Shown in pieces: positions 49,004 to 59,400 of a DNA stretch of 64,000 bases (the stretch's first letter is position 1; every line of letters starts with the position of its first letter). Where the stretch lies: contig NZ_NPKT01000001.1 in the NCBI RefSeq assembly GCF_008329565.1, forward strand, positions 124,001-188,000, in the 5' to 3' direction. This DNA is from Mycolicibacterium sp. P1-5. GTDB taxonomy: Bacteria > Actinomycetota > Actinomycetes > Mycobacteriales > Mycobacteriaceae. Both the position numbers and the translations under genes were made by a program. The notes below the pieces were generated by a model. It saw only the letters and a list, made by a program, of their open reading frames with translations, had not been told where the DNA came from and did no database searches.

Positions 49004-49360
49004 GTGCCGAGGACCGATGAGAACGGACGCCAGCTCAAAACCCTGCTCGACTACCTACTCGACGGGGACATCGAGGCCAGGGACATCTATGACGCGCTGG
49101 GCACCTCCAGCAGCACTTATTACCGCCGAGTCAAGGAACACGACTACCCGAATGCCGAGGAGTTGCGACTCGTGGCCTCTCGATTCGGTCTCAGCTATCC
49201 CGACTTACAAGTGCGATTCGGACTCATGAGTCGCGAAGAACTTCAGCAATATATGGAGTCGGCGCCATTTACGGTGACGACAATTAATCCCGTAACTGCG
49301 ACGCGTAATTCCGTGAAACTCTCAGAATTGAAGCCTCGACTCGACGCTCCTGCGCTGTAG
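49004..49360 (+). CDS. Small helix-turn-helix regulator
   Basis: The protein has 118 residues from GTG 49004 (VPRTDENGRQLKTLLDYLL). Residues about 25-75 form a phage-repressor-like HTH (DIEARDIYDALGTSSSTYYR; NAEELRLVASRFGLSYPDLQ). The rest is short and polar. A seven-helix membrane protein gene follows 40 bases downstream. Similar HTH-membrane protein pairs occur in actinobacteria, but I know no proven function. It is probably autoregulated through the palindrome over its promoter. Confidence 0.75.
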   Translation: MPRTDENGRQLKTLLDYLLDGDIEARDIYDALGTSSSTYYRRVKEHDYPNAEELRLVASRFGLSYPDLQVRFGLMSREELQQYMESAPFTVTTINPVTATRNSVKLSELKPRLDAPAL

Positions 49361-49400
49361 TATTTGCTGAAGTTATTCGGGGGCGTAAGGCGACGACAGC

Positions 49401-50135
49401 ATGGGTCTTGGGGCACTGATCACGATCACGCTCGCGTGCGTGGCGTGGAGCTTGTGGATCAGGCGGCTCACCTGGTCGTGCCGGTGGGAAGTTGCCGCCA
49501 CCATGAACATCGCGCTACAGGGTGCGGCGGTGTTCCTGATGTCCCCATTCGCTTCGGAAACCATCGGTCAACTGCTTCACTCGCTGACCGGAGTGTGGAA
49601 CCTCGAGGACTACATCGGCCATGACTGCTATGTCGTGGCCGCTTCCGCGATCGTCTACAACGCGCTGGGCCGGTTGCAGGACGACAATGCAACGCAGGCC
49701 GCATTCAAGCAATATGTCGAGCGTCCGGCGACGTTGTGCATTCCCTTGCTTTTGGCAACCTTTTCGATGGGCAACGGCGCGAATGTCTATCGCTCCGATT
49801 TCTTCACCGTGCCCACTGACTTCTGGCTGTCGGCCTACTGGCTGGTGCTGTGCGGGATGCTGATTTATCTGCTCGGCTATGGGTCCCGGGCGCTGTACGT
49901 CCTGCGCCAGGACCCGCGGTCCCGACGCATCGCCAACATCTACCTGGTGTCGTCGGCGAGCGGCATCCTGGCCTGCACGATCCGCATCATCACCGCCTAC
50001 GTTCCCCCGCTCCAGCACATCGAGGGCGGCACCCTGGTCTGGTTCTTCGCCTGCTTCTGCGGCGCCGGCTTCGCGGTGACTTCGGCACATTCGTGGCGCA
50101 TCAAGACCCGGTGGTTCACCCAGACACCCGGCTGA
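49401..50135 (+). CDS. Seven-helix integral membrane protein
   Basis: The protein has 244 residues from ATG 49401 (MGLGALITITLACVAWSLWI). Seven hydrophobic segments are visible, the last being LVWFFACFCGAGFAV. The layout recalls the membrane part of the MAB_1171c-type (DUF6545) proteins, which are often found beside HTH regulators, but this copy lacks their long cytoplasmic tail; that assignment is tentative. It lies between the HTH gene and a lipid glycosyltransferase gene on the same strand. Confidence 0.72.
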   Translation: MGLGALITITLACVAWSLWIRRLTWSCRWEVAATMNIALQGAAVFLMSPFASETIGQLLHSLTGVWNLEDYIGHDCYVVAASAIVYNALGRLQDDNATQAAFKQYVERPATLCIPLLLATFSMGNGANVYRSDFFTVPTDFWLSAYWLVLCGMLIYLLGYGSRALYVLRQDPRSRRIANIYLVSSASGILACTIRIITAYVPPLQHIEGGTLVWFFACFCGAGFAVTSAHSWRIKTRWFTQTPG

Positions 50136-50173
50136 CGCTCGCCCGGCGCCGACAGACCCGATAATGGGCAGCG

Positions 50174-51451
50174 ATGAAGATTGCGGTGAGCATCCATGGC
50201 ACCCGTGGTGACGTCGAACCCTGTGCGGCGGTAGGCCTCGAATTACAGCGCCGCGGGCATGACGTACACATGGCCGTCCCACCCAACCTTGTCGCATTCG
50301 TCCGATCCGCCGGGTTGCCGGCCACCGTCGCCTACGGACCCGACTCGCAACAGCAGCTGCGAGGCGATGTATTCGAACGACCGGATGCCCTCACCGCGGC
50401 CAGCCCGACAGACTGGCTTCGGCTCGGCAATCCGCTGATCGCACTGCGGAAGGCCCGCGCAGCCGCCACCCGCGGATGGGCTGAGATGAGCGACATGCTG
50501 CTGGCGATGACTGATGACGCCGACCTGATCGTGAGTGGTACCGCGTATCAGGAAATCGCGGCCAACATCGCGGAGTACCGCGGCCTGCCGCTGGCCGAGG
50601 TGCACTACTTCCCGGTGCGAGCCAATACTCAGGTGATGCCGGTGCACCTGCCTTCACGGGTGGTCGGCGCCGGCTATGCGGCCGGCGAATGGATGCATTG
50701 GCGGTTCTTGAAACCGGCCGAGAGCCAACAGCGACGCGCCCTGGGCCTGCCGCCGGCATCGAGTCGGCCGGTGGCCCGCATCGTCGCCGCGAAAACGTTG
50801 GAAATCCAGGCCTACGACCCTGTCTTCTTCCCCGGGCTGGCGCGCGAATGGGACGATCGGCGGCCGCTCGTCGGGTCACTGACGTTGCAGATGCCCACCG
50901 ACGTCGACGAGGAATTGGCGTCATGGATCGCCGCGGGCACGCCGCCCATCTACTTCGGTTTCGGCAGCATGCCGCTCGACTCCCCCGCCGCAGCGGTTCG
51001 CCTGATCACCGACGTCTGCGGCCTGCTCGGCGAGCGGGCCTTGATCTGCGCGGGATTCTCTGACATCGACGCCATGACGGCCCCGCACGTCAAGGTCGTG
51101 GCCTCGGTCAACCACGCCGCCGTCTTCCCGTCTTGCCGGGCCGTGGTGCACCACGGCGGCGCGGGCACCACGGCGGCAGGCATACGCGCCGGTGTCCCCA
51201 CGCTGGTGCTGTGGGTGGCAGCCGAACAACCGCTGTGGGGCAAACAGGTCACTCGGCTCGGTGTCGGCACGTCCCGGCGCTTCACCGCCTCCACGCGCGA
51301 TTCGCTGCTGAGCGATTTAAGAGCCGTGCTTACTGCTGAAATAGCGGCACGGGCTCGTTTGCTCGCCACCCAGATGACCGCGCCCTCAGACAGCGTCGCG
51401 AAGGCAGCCGACCTTCTCGAAGCGGCCGCCGGCAACTCCGCCACCAGGTAG
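50174..51451 (+). CDS. Mycobacterial glycolipid-type glycosyltransferase (GT1/GT-B)
   Basis: The protein has 425 residues. The N-terminal MKIAVSIHGTRGDVEPCAAV is the hallmark of the glycosyltransferases of glycopeptidolipid and lipooligosaccharide loci (Rv1524/Rv1526c-like). The C-terminal nucleotide-sugar site is in VVHHGGAGTTAAGIRAGVP and ILRVP-like spacing after it. It should transfer a sugar, possibly deoxyhexose, onto a lipid. GATAAT at 50160-50165 lies 8 bases before the ATG. Neighbours GAP, papA and pks support a cell-envelope glycolipid pathway. Confidence 0.9.
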   Translation: MKIAVSIHGTRGDVEPCAAVGLELQRRGHDVHMAVPPNLVAFVRSAGLPATVAYGPDSQQQLRGDVFERPDALTAASPTDWLRLGNPLIALRKARAAATRGWAEMSDMLLAMTDDADLIVSGTAYQEIAANIAEYRGLPLAEVHYFPVRANTQVMPVHLPSRVVGAGYAAGEWMHWRFLKPAESQQRRALGLPPASSRPVARIVAAKTLEIQAYDPVFFPGLAREWDDRRPLVGSLTLQMPTDVDEELASWIAAGTPPIYFGFGSMPLDSPAAAVRLITDVCGLLGERALICAGFSDIDAMTAPHVKVVASVNHAAVFPSCRAVVHHGGAGTTAAGIRAGVPTLVLWVAAEQPLWGKQVTRLGVGTSRRFTASTRDSLLSDLRAVLTAEIAARARLLATQMTAPSDSVAKAADLLEAAAGNSATR

Positions 51452-51496
51452 TCGAGCCACCCGGGCGAGCCGGCCTGCGAGGTAGGATTCGCGTTC

Positions 51497-52222
51497 GTGT
51501 GGACAACCGTCGTTCTGCTCGGCCTTGCGATAAGCATCGAACCGGCGCGGGTCGGCGCGATCGCCTTTTTATTGACCAAGCAACGACCCGTGCGCCAATT
51601 GCTCGGATTCATCTGCACCGGCCTGACAATCAGCCTCACCGTGGGCTTCGTCGTCCTGTTCGTTTTCCATCACAGTTTTCTGAGCAGCGGCAACGTCAAC
51701 CCGGCCTTCATTCAGATCGGCATCGGAATCGTCGCCGTGTTCTTAGGTGCGGTGTTGGCCTCAAATATCAAGTTGCCCAAGGCTTCTGGTAAGTCGATGG
51801 CCGAGGTTCCCAACCGGGGGACGCCCGACGGTGTCGCCGGGCGAGAGGACCCGCCTCCAACTGGAGTCAAGAAATTCGTCCACCGCGTCGGCCAGTTCCT
51901 GAAGGGCGAATCGCCACTGCTATCAGGGTCGCTCGGCGCAACGCTCGCGATGCCGAGCGTCGATTATTTTGCGCTGCTCGCGCTCATCATCGCGTCGCAG
52001 GCCCCTCCGCTCGAGCAGGCAGCCGCGGTGCTCACCTTCCTTCTGCTGGGCGGCTTGGTCGCGTGGACGCCGCTGCTGAGCTTCCTTGTCGCACCCGCGA
52101 GAACCCGAATCTGGGTGCAGCACTTCAATAACTGGATCCGCACCCGCACCCGCAAACACGTCGGAGCCTTCCTTGCAGTCCTCGGCATCATCCTGATCGG
52201 GATCGGGCTGCACGGCCTATGA
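51497..52222 (+). CDS. GAP-family integral membrane protein (glycolipid export)
   Basis: The protein has 241 residues from GTG 51497 (VWTTVVLLGLAISIEPARVG). It has six helices, three before and three after a hydrophilic loop (residues about 95-140). SLGATLAMPSVDYFALLAL is a family motif. GAP/Sap proteins are needed for transport of glycopeptidolipids to the mycobacterial surface. It follows the glycosyltransferase gene by 45 bases on the same strand and converges with the acyltransferase gene at 52229. Confidence 0.88.
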   Translation: MWTTVVLLGLAISIEPARVGAIAFLLTKQRPVRQLLGFICTGLTISLTVGFVVLFVFHHSFLSSGNVNPAFIQIGIGIVAVFLGAVLASNIKLPKASGKSMAEVPNRGTPDGVAGREDPPPTGVKKFVHRVGQFLKGESPLLSGSLGATLAMPSVDYFALLALIIASQAPPLEQAAAVLTFLLLGGLVAWTPLLSFLVAPARTRIWVQHFNNWIRTRTRKHVGAFLAVLGIILIGIGLHGL

Positions 52223-52228
52223 GTCCGG

Positions 52229-53581
52229 CTACTCGATGACCGCGTTGAGCCCGAACTCCGTCATCGTCGCAGCGGCCAGCTCCCGCAGTCGCTGCTTGGT
52301 GTTGTCCGCACCGATCTCGTAGGCCTCGACCGAGACGATCACCTTGCCGTTGAGTCGCGCGGACACCACGACAAGCTGGCCGTGCGAACGCTCTATCTCG
52401 CGGCGGGTCACGTTCTGATCGAGGGCACGCAACACAACCTTCTCCGCAGTCGTGCCGTCGACCTGGGCGATCTGCGGCGGCAGGTCGCCGAGATTGGAAC
52501 ATGACACCGGCAGGTCTTCGGAATAGGAGAACAGCAACTCGGCCACACCCTTGACGGCAGGTTTGGGCAACCAGGGCATCAGCGGAAACAGTTCCATGGC
52601 CGGGTCGGTCTGGTCCTTGGCCATCTGCCGTGACTCGCGCACGACGGTGCGCGCCTCGGTCAGGTCGACAGTCACCTTTTCCGGGTCGACGGTGGCGTTC
52701 GCGAAGGCCATCGCCAACGCACGGTCGTCGTCCAAGCTCTCGCGCAGGTTGATCGCGATTACCAACGTCACGGCGCCGTCGGACTTGCGGCGCCGCCCCA
52801 TCCGCTCGGCGAGCTTCGCGGTGACGCCCACCAGCAGCGAATAGCCGTTCCCGCCAAGGCTTTCCGCGCGCGCATCCCACTCGGAGATATCGACGAACGC
52901 CGCCACCGAAGGGACGTGGACGAACTCTTCCTTCGACTCACCACCGGCGCGTGCCTTACGGGACTGGGCGAAGTCGCGCCGCTTGCTCCACACCAGCTTC
53001 GCACCCTTGGCCAGCGCGCGGCGCGCCTCGGGCAGGTCCCGCACGGCTTGGCGCGCGTCGGCGGCCAGCGCCTGTCGCCTGGTTCGCGAGCCAGGCCGGT
53101 CGTATCCCCCGTCGCGGACGTTCCCGGTGACCGCCTCGAAGATCGCCAGCCCGGCCGCGGTGCCGTCACCGATCACATGCGAAGCCACGATGCTGATCGC
53201 GGTGGCGCCGTCGCTCAGGGGTTGGACCACCAGGTACCACGTCGGGCCGTACTCGGGATCGATCGGCAGCGTGGCGAGCTCGTCGGCCCAGTCCATGAGT
53301 TCGTCACGCGGACGGGGCGTTTCGTTGATCCGGATCTCGGAGGGCGCATGGCCGGGTTGGACCCACCGCGGCCTGCCGAACGGCAGCGGTGAGCGCTCGA
53401 TGCGCCGGCCGCCGAGCGAGTCGGCGATATTGCGGTGGAAGCGCCGGAGCCCGTCGAAGTCGACGGGGTGCTCGTAGACCCACACGCATTGCATGAGCTG
53501 GCCGCGCCCGGTGGCGCGCATCAGCTCGAATGCCGTCTGATCGAAGAACTCGAGCCGATGCTCCTGGGATTCAGTGCTCAC
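52229..53581 (-). CDS. Free-standing acyltransferase, condensation/wax-ester-synthase-like (paralogue 1)
   Basis: The protein has 450 residues from GTG 53581 (VSTESQEHRLEFFDQTAFEL). The active-site motif is SHVIGDG, with His135 and Asp139. Shared blocks with its paralogues are [27 protein letters not shown] and the C-terminal MTEFGLNAVIE. It matches, end to end, residues about 2015-2452 of the synthase at 2567-9925. The superfamily joins activated acyl chains to alcohols or amines. It follows paralogue 2 by 10 bases, so they are co-transcribed downstream of pks and papA. The substrate is unknown. Confidence 0.88.
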   Translation of the reverse strand: MSTESQEHRLEFFDQTAFELMRATGRGQLMQCVWVYEHPVDFDGLRRFHRNIADSLGGRRIERSPLPFGRPRWVQPGHAPSEIRINETPRPRDELMDWADELATLPIDPEYGPTWYLVVQPLSDGATAISIVASHVIGDGTAAGLAIFEAVTGNVRDGGYDRPGSRTRRQALAADARQAVRDLPEARRALAKGAKLVWSKRRDFAQSRKARAGGESKEEFVHVPSVAAFVDISEWDARAESLGGNGYSLLVGVTAKLAERMGRRRKSDGAVTLVIAINLRESLDDDRALAMAFANATVDPEKVTVDLTEARTVVRESRQMAKDQTDPAMELFPLMPWLPKPAVKGVAELLFSYSEDLPVSCSNLGDLPPQIAQVDGTTAEKVVLRALDQNVTRREIERSHGQLVVVSARLNGKVIVSVEAYEIGADNTKQRLRELAAATMTEFGLNAVIE

Positions 53582-53591
53582 TGCACAAACC

Positions 53592-54926
53592 TCACTCGAT
53601 GGTGCCCGACAATTCGAACTCTGCCAGAGTTTGGGCAATCACCTCGCGTAATCGGGTGCGCGAATTGTCCGCGCCGGGCTGATAACTCATCACCGGCAGG
53701 ATGACCTTCCCCCCGAGGCGCGCAGACGCCACCGTCATCAGGCCGCGCCGCCGTTCGAGGACATCAAGGGTGAGATTGCGGTCGACGCCGCCGAAGTAGA
53801 GGCGTTCAGCTTGCGTGCCGTCGAGCCGGAGCAGGTCGTCGGGGACATCGCCCATGTTCGAACAGGAGATCGGGACGTCGGCGGAGAAGTTGAAGGCCAT
53901 GTCGGCCATCCGCCCCATCGCCCGCTTCGGCACAAAACGGATCAGCGGCAGCAGCTCGACCATCTCGTCGGGCGTCTCCCGTGCGGTCACCAGCCCGTTC
54001 TTGATCGCCGTGCGAGCACCGGTGAGATCGTTCGCGACCGGCTTCGGGTCGAACGTCACGTTCGCGATCGTCACCACGTTGCCACCGGTCTCACCGCCGG
54101 GGTTGTCCCGCTCGCTGACCGGGATCATCAACGTTGCCGCGCCATCACCGGGACGGGTGCGGCCGATGTTCCGAGCCAGCTTGCCTGCAAACCCGGCCAC
54201 CAGCGAGAAGTAGTTTCCGCCTAATGCTTTCGCGCGTTCGTCCCACTGGTCGATGTCGATGACCGCAGTCGTGAACGCCGTCATGACCGGTTGACCGCGG
54301 CCCCGAGCCGGCGCGGACACCGGCTCGCTCGGGCGCACCAGTTCGTCCTTGCGCCGTGTTGCGACCTTCGCCGCCTTGACCAACGTTCGCCCGATCTCCG
54401 GCAGATCGGCACCCAATTGGCGCAGATCCTCGATCACCGCGCGTGTGCGGGTGCGCGAGTGCCGAGGCGGATAACCGAGGTCTTTACCGCCGCCGTGTAC
54501 CGCGGCGATGACGGAAGCGACGACGCCGCCGCCGTCGACGATCGTGTGCGACACAACCAAGCTCACCGCGCTGGTTCCGTCAGTGAATGACTGGACGCCC
54601 ACCCGCCAAGCCGGTGAGAACTCCGGGTCGAGCGGCAATTCCACCTGCTCGTGGGCCCAGTCCCACAACTCCTCGCGAGGCCGCGGCCGGTCGGCGATCT
54701 CCAGCGGGGCCTGCGGGCCCGCCACCGAAACCCAGCGGTGCCGACCGAACGGCAGCGGTGAACGCTCGATCAGGCGGCCGACCAACCCATGGCCGAAGTT
54801 CTGATGGAAGCGCCGCACCCCGTCGAGGTCGAGTTCATGCTCGTAGATCCAGATGAGTTGCATGACGGCCTCTTGGCCCGCGCCACGCAGTGCCAGCAAC
54901 AGCGCCTGGTCCGCGTAGGGCACCAC
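53592..54926 (-). CDS. Free-standing acyltransferase, condensation/wax-ester-synthase-like (paralogue 2)
   Basis: The protein has 444 residues from GTG 54926 (VPYADQALLLALRGAGQEAV). GTG 54992 would add an Arg-rich 22 residues and sit 5 bases from the papA stop. The active-site motif is SHTIVDG, with His127 and Asp131. Shared blocks are [27 protein letters not shown] and the end LAEFELSGTIE. It is the closest match in active site to a complete HxxxDG. It follows papA on the same strand. Two different free-standing copies suggest two acylation steps. Confidence 0.88.
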   Translation of the reverse strand: MVPYADQALLLALRGAGQEAVMQLIWIYEHELDLDGVRRFHQNFGHGLVGRLIERSPLPFGRHRWVSVAGPQAPLEIADRPRPREELWDWAHEQVELPLDPEFSPAWRVGVQSFTDGTSAVSLVVSHTIVDGGGVVASVIAAVHGGGKDLGYPPRHSRTRTRAVIEDLRQLGADLPEIGRTLVKAAKVATRRKDELVRPSEPVSAPARGRGQPVMTAFTTAVIDIDQWDERAKALGGNYFSLVAGFAGKLARNIGRTRPGDGAATLMIPVSERDNPGGETGGNVVTIANVTFDPKPVANDLTGARTAIKNGLVTARETPDEMVELLPLIRFVPKRAMGRMADMAFNFSADVPISCSNMGDVPDDLLRLDGTQAERLYFGGVDRNLTLDVLERRRGLMTVASARLGGKVILPVMSYQPGADNSRTRLREVIAQTLAEFELSGTIE

Positions 54927-54997
54927 ATTATCGACTGCAGACCGAACAGTCCGGCGCCGGAGGCGTGAGCCTCGGCGGCGATCGTCGCCCACGAAGA

Positions 54998-56452
54998 TCA
55001 GACCGTCGCGGCGGGCACGCGAGACGACGAGACCAGCTCGGAACGGCCGTCGGCCACCCGAAGATAAATGCACTTCATCAGCTCGACGAACTCGGCGACC
55101 GACTCGCGCGCGATCGGGTTGTCCGGGTAGGCGACCGTGATGATCGTGCCCGTGGCACGGCGGTTCACCCACATGCCGACCTGATTGGCCGCACCCAGAT
55201 CCGTGTAGATGTGCCCGTTGAGCGCATACCACTGGGACATGATCACCGGGTTCAGCGGCGGCAGACCCACGTCGAGGTAGGACAGCATCGGAACGCCGGG
55301 GCCGGCCGGGCGAATGCGCGGCGCCGCTTCGGACTGCGCGAGCTCGTAGACCCGCTCGATCGGCACGTTGGCCAGCGGCATCCCGCAGTCGAACGACTCC
55401 TGTGCTGCGCGGGCGACCTCGGCGAAGTTGCGGGCGGCAACCGGGACCGACAGCGGAACCACACCGGTGAACCAGCCCGTGGTCATGAACTCCGCGGGGG
55501 TGCTGCGGGTGGTGGTCGGGGTGATGACGTGATAGTCGTCATCGCCGGTCAACTGCCTGTGCGCGAGCGCCGCCGCGGCGAACACTCCACCGATGAAGCG
55601 GACACCGGCGGCTGTGCAGGCCGACTCGAAGCGGTCCGACTCGTGCTCGTCCATCAATTGGACGGTGAGCAGGTCACCGCTGCAGTGCACCGACGGATCG
55701 CCGAGCGGCAGCGGGAACGTCGGCATGGTGCCGCCGTTGCTTTCCAGGAAGTTGAGCCAGCCGCGGACGTCAGGCGAATCCATGGTCAGCTGCTTGGTGT
55801 ACTCGTGCTGACGGGTGCAGTAATCCTGATAGCTGCCGGCCTCGGGTAGCCGCAGCGGTGCGCCGCCGCCGGCCAGTGCCTCGTAGTTCATGTGCATTTC
55901 GACGAACAGCGCCATCATCAGCATCGCGTCGGCGTGCAGGTGGTCCACGCTGACGTAGAACGTGAAGTGGTCCTCACGCTGGATCACACCGAATCGGAAG
56001 CAATCCCATTCCAGCGGGCTCGGGGTGTCGAGCACGTGCTTCTTCCACTGGGCAGAATTCATCTCGCCGTGCTTGGTGGCCACGAACTGGATGTCGTTCG
56101 GGTTCTCCATCGTGTGGCGGACGACCTGGTCGGCTGCGTTCTCATCAGCAGAGAACTCGAACCAGCTGTGGAACGTGTCGTGCCGCCGCAGGTAGGCGTT
56201 GATGACGAAGGTCATCGCGCGGACGTCGCATTTGCCCGGCATGTTCCACGTCGGGATCAGCAGCCGCGCCATCTCCAGGCCATTGGCCGTGTGATTGCGA
56301 TAGCTGCGGATGTGCTGGGCCTGCTGATAGCTGGCAGGTGCTTCGCTGACCGGCGCGTCCTGAACTTTCTTCAGGCACCCCGGTGACGGGCTCCACGACA
56401 CGACCTTGCCCGGCGCGTCTACCCAGTCATGGATTGCTGTTAGTGCAACCAC
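54998..56452 (-). CDS. PapA-family polyketide-associated acyltransferase (PapA3/PapA4-like)
   Basis: The protein has 484 residues from GTG 56452 (VVALTAIHDWVDAPGKVVSW would be the in-frame reading; it is translated MVALTAIHDW). The HxxxD motif is VDHLHADAM, with His171 and Asp175. PapA proteins move the methyl-branched chain made by a partner Pks onto a sugar or other acceptor; PapA3 and PapA4 serve trehalose and lipooligosaccharide-type lipids. It starts 22 bases after the pks stop, so it is co-transcribed. The order pks-papA equals pks5-papA4 of M. tuberculosis. Confidence 0.92.
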   Translation of the reverse strand: MVALTAIHDWVDAPGKVVSWSPSPGCLKKVQDAPVSEAPASYQQAQHIRSYRNHTANGLEMARLLIPTWNMPGKCDVRAMTFVINAYLRRHDTFHSWFEFSADENAADQVVRHTMENPNDIQFVATKHGEMNSAQWKKHVLDTPSPLEWDCFRFGVIQREDHFTFYVSVDHLHADAMLMMALFVEMHMNYEALAGGGAPLRLPEAGSYQDYCTRQHEYTKQLTMDSPDVRGWLNFLESNGGTMPTFPLPLGDPSVHCSGDLLTVQLMDEHESDRFESACTAAGVRFIGGVFAAAALAHRQLTGDDDYHVITPTTTRSTPAEFMTTGWFTGVVPLSVPVAARNFAEVARAAQESFDCGMPLANVPIERVYELAQSEAAPRIRPAGPGVPMLSYLDVGLPPLNPVIMSQWYALNGHIYTDLGAANQVGMWVNRRATGTIITVAYPDNPIARESVAEFVELMKCIYLRVADGRSELVSSSRVPAATV

Positions 56453-56474
56453 CCTAATTTCCCCTTCGACCCTA

Positions 56475-59400
56475 TTAGCGGGATGCAGCTGACGTTATGA
56501 CGCCGGCCAGTGTTTCGCACAGGCTCTCGGCCAACGACCGGACAGTCGTTATGTCCATCGAACGAACCCGGATTCCCGTTTCAGTTTCAATCCGCGTCCT
56601 TAGTTCTAGGTTGCCCAACGAGTCCAGCCCGTATTCGGAAATCGGCCGATCCGGATCAATCGACCGTCGCAAAATCAGGCTGAGCTGCTCTGATACCAGC
56701 CGACGAACTCGCATCGGCCAGTCCTCCCGGGGGAGGTCGTGCAGCTCGGTCCGGAAGCTGCTGGTGTCTGCGGGACGATCCCCACTGGCTTTGAAGGCCT
56801 CCGCGAACCTACTGCGTCCAGCGAGTTCGGTCAGCCACGGCGTCCCGATCATCGGTGCGTACCCGCTGTAGGCACGGTCGTGACGCAGCAGCGCCTCGAA
56901 CGCGCGGGCACCCTCCTCCGGGCTGATCATCGTGGTGTCGCCCGCGGCGGCCAGGTGCTTGCCCGCACCGATCTGGTCCCAGGCGCCCCAGGCGACCGCC
57001 GTGGCAGGCAGGCCCTGCGAACGACGCCAGTGGGTGAACCCGTCGAGCCAGCTGTTGGCCGCGGCATAGGCACCCTGGCCGGGCGAGCCCAGCAGGGCCG
57101 CCGCCGAGGAGAACGAGCAGAACCAGTCCAGCGGCTGTGCCGTGGTGGCTCGATGCAGATGCCAGGCTCCGTAGACCTTCGGAGCCCAGTCCCGGTCGAT
57201 CAGCTCGTCGCTGATGTTGGGCAGGATGGCATCCTCGACGACCGCGGCAGCGTGCAGCACGCCGCGCACGGCCATGCCGGTCGCGGTGGCCACCGTCACC
57301 AGGCGGTCGACGGTCTCCGAGAGTGCGATGTCGCCGCTGACGACCTCGACCTCGGTTCCGGCGGCCCGCATGCGCTCGATCTCGGCCAGCGCGTCGGGCT
57401 TGGGCTCCGAGCGCGAGTTGAGCACGATCCGACCGCAGCCGGCCGCGGCCATCTTCGAGGCGAGGAACAAGCCCAGTCCGCCGAGACCACCGGTGATGAT
57501 GTAGGACCCGTCAGCGCGGAACACCTTGGCCTGCTCCGGCGGTACGACGACGCTGCTGTGGCCCACCTTCGGCACCGACAGCAGCAGCTTGCCGGTGTGC
57601 TCGGCGGCGCCCATCACGCGGATCGCGGTGGCGGCGGCGGCCAGCGGGTAGTGCGTGGTCTCCGGCTGCGGCAGAACGCCCTCGGCAGTCAGCCGGTACA
57701 CGGTGTCCAGCAGCTGGCGGATCTGCTCGGGGTGCGTGGTGGCCATCAGCGCCAGGTCCACTCCGTAGAACGACAGGTTCTTCCGGAATGGGAACAAGCC
57801 GAGGCGGGTGTCGCCGTAGATGTCCTTCTTGCCGATCTCGACGAACCGGCCGCCGAAGGCCAGCAGGTCGACACCGGCCCGCTGCGCCGCACCGGTCAGC
57901 GAGTTCAGCACGATGTCCACGCCGTAGCCGTCGGTGTCGCGGCGGATCTCCTCGGCGAAAGTGGCGCTGCGCGAGTCGTATACGTGCTCGATGCCCACTC
58001 TGCGCACGATGTCGCGGCGGTCCTCGGTACCGGCGGTGGCGAAGATCTCTGCACCGGCATGCCGGGCGATCGCGATCGCCGCCTGGCCGACACCGCCGGT
58101 GGCGGAGTGGATCAGCACCTTGTCGCCGGCCTTGATCTTGGCCAGATCGACCAGGCTGTGCCAGGCAGTCGCCGAGGCGGTCGACACGGCGGCCGCCTGA
58201 TCGTCGCGCAGGCCCGCAGGCAGCGTGACGGCAACATCGGCGTCGCAGGTCACGAACGTGCCCCAGCAGCCGTTGGGCGACATTCCGCCCACATGGTCGC
58301 CGACCCGGTGCGAGGTGACGTCCGGGCCGATCGCGGTGACCACACCGGCGAAGTCGATGCCCAGCTGCGGGTGCAGACCCTCAAAGCTCGGATAACGGCC
58401 GAAGGCCAGCAGGACGTCGGCGAAGTTCAAGCTGGACGCGGTGACCGCCACCTCGATCTGCCCGGGCCCGGGCGGGATACGGTCGAACGCCGCCAGCTCC
58501 AGGGTCTGCATGTCACCGGGCGTACGGATTTCCAGCCGCATGCCGTCACGGGAGTGATCGACGACCGTGGTGTAGCGCTCGTCGGGCCGCAGCGGGTTCG
58601 GGAACAGGTGCGCGGTGTACCACTCGCCGGCGCGGAAGGCCGTCTCGTCCTCCTCCGAACCGGACAGCAATACGCGGGCCACCAGCTTGGCGTCGACATC
58701 GTCGTCGACGTCGATCTGGCTCGGGCGCAGTTCCGGGTACTCGGCACCGATCACCCGCAGCAGGCCACGAATGCCCGCCTGCTCGAGGTTGGGCCGGTCA
58801 GCGGCCAGCACGGTCTGGGCGTTGCGGGTGACCACATAGAGCCGTGGTGCCTCGCCTGCGGTGTCGGCCAGCTCACGAGCGACGCGAACGAGGTGGCGGA
58901 CCTGCTCCCCCCCACGATGGGGCAACTGCTCTTCGGGGCAGCCGGCGATGCGGGCCGGGGACACCACGACGACGTTGTCGAAGCTGCCGCCGGTGAAGTA
59001 GGACGCGAGCAACTCGGCATTGGCGGCATGGTCAGCCTGCTGCGGCCAGGACATGGTCGACACGTCGGCGTCGTCGAGCTTGAGCGCGTCAGTGAGCGCC
59101 GAGGCCAGCATGTCGACAGTGTCCGAGGTACTGACCAGCAACCACGTGGCGGACGTGGTCTGGGTGACCTCGGCGAGCTGCTGCTGACGCCACTCGATGC
59201 CGAGCAGCCGCTCGTTGAGCACCCGGTCGCCTTCATTGCTCTCCGACATACCGCTGCCCATTCGCAGACCCTGGACGGTGAACAGCACAGTGCCGTAGTC
59301 GTCGAGCAGGTCGATGTCGGACGCAACGGTGGATCCGTCGAGCGAGGTGATCCGGGTCACGCAGTACCGGGCGTTGCGGACGGGGCCGTGCACGCGCAGG

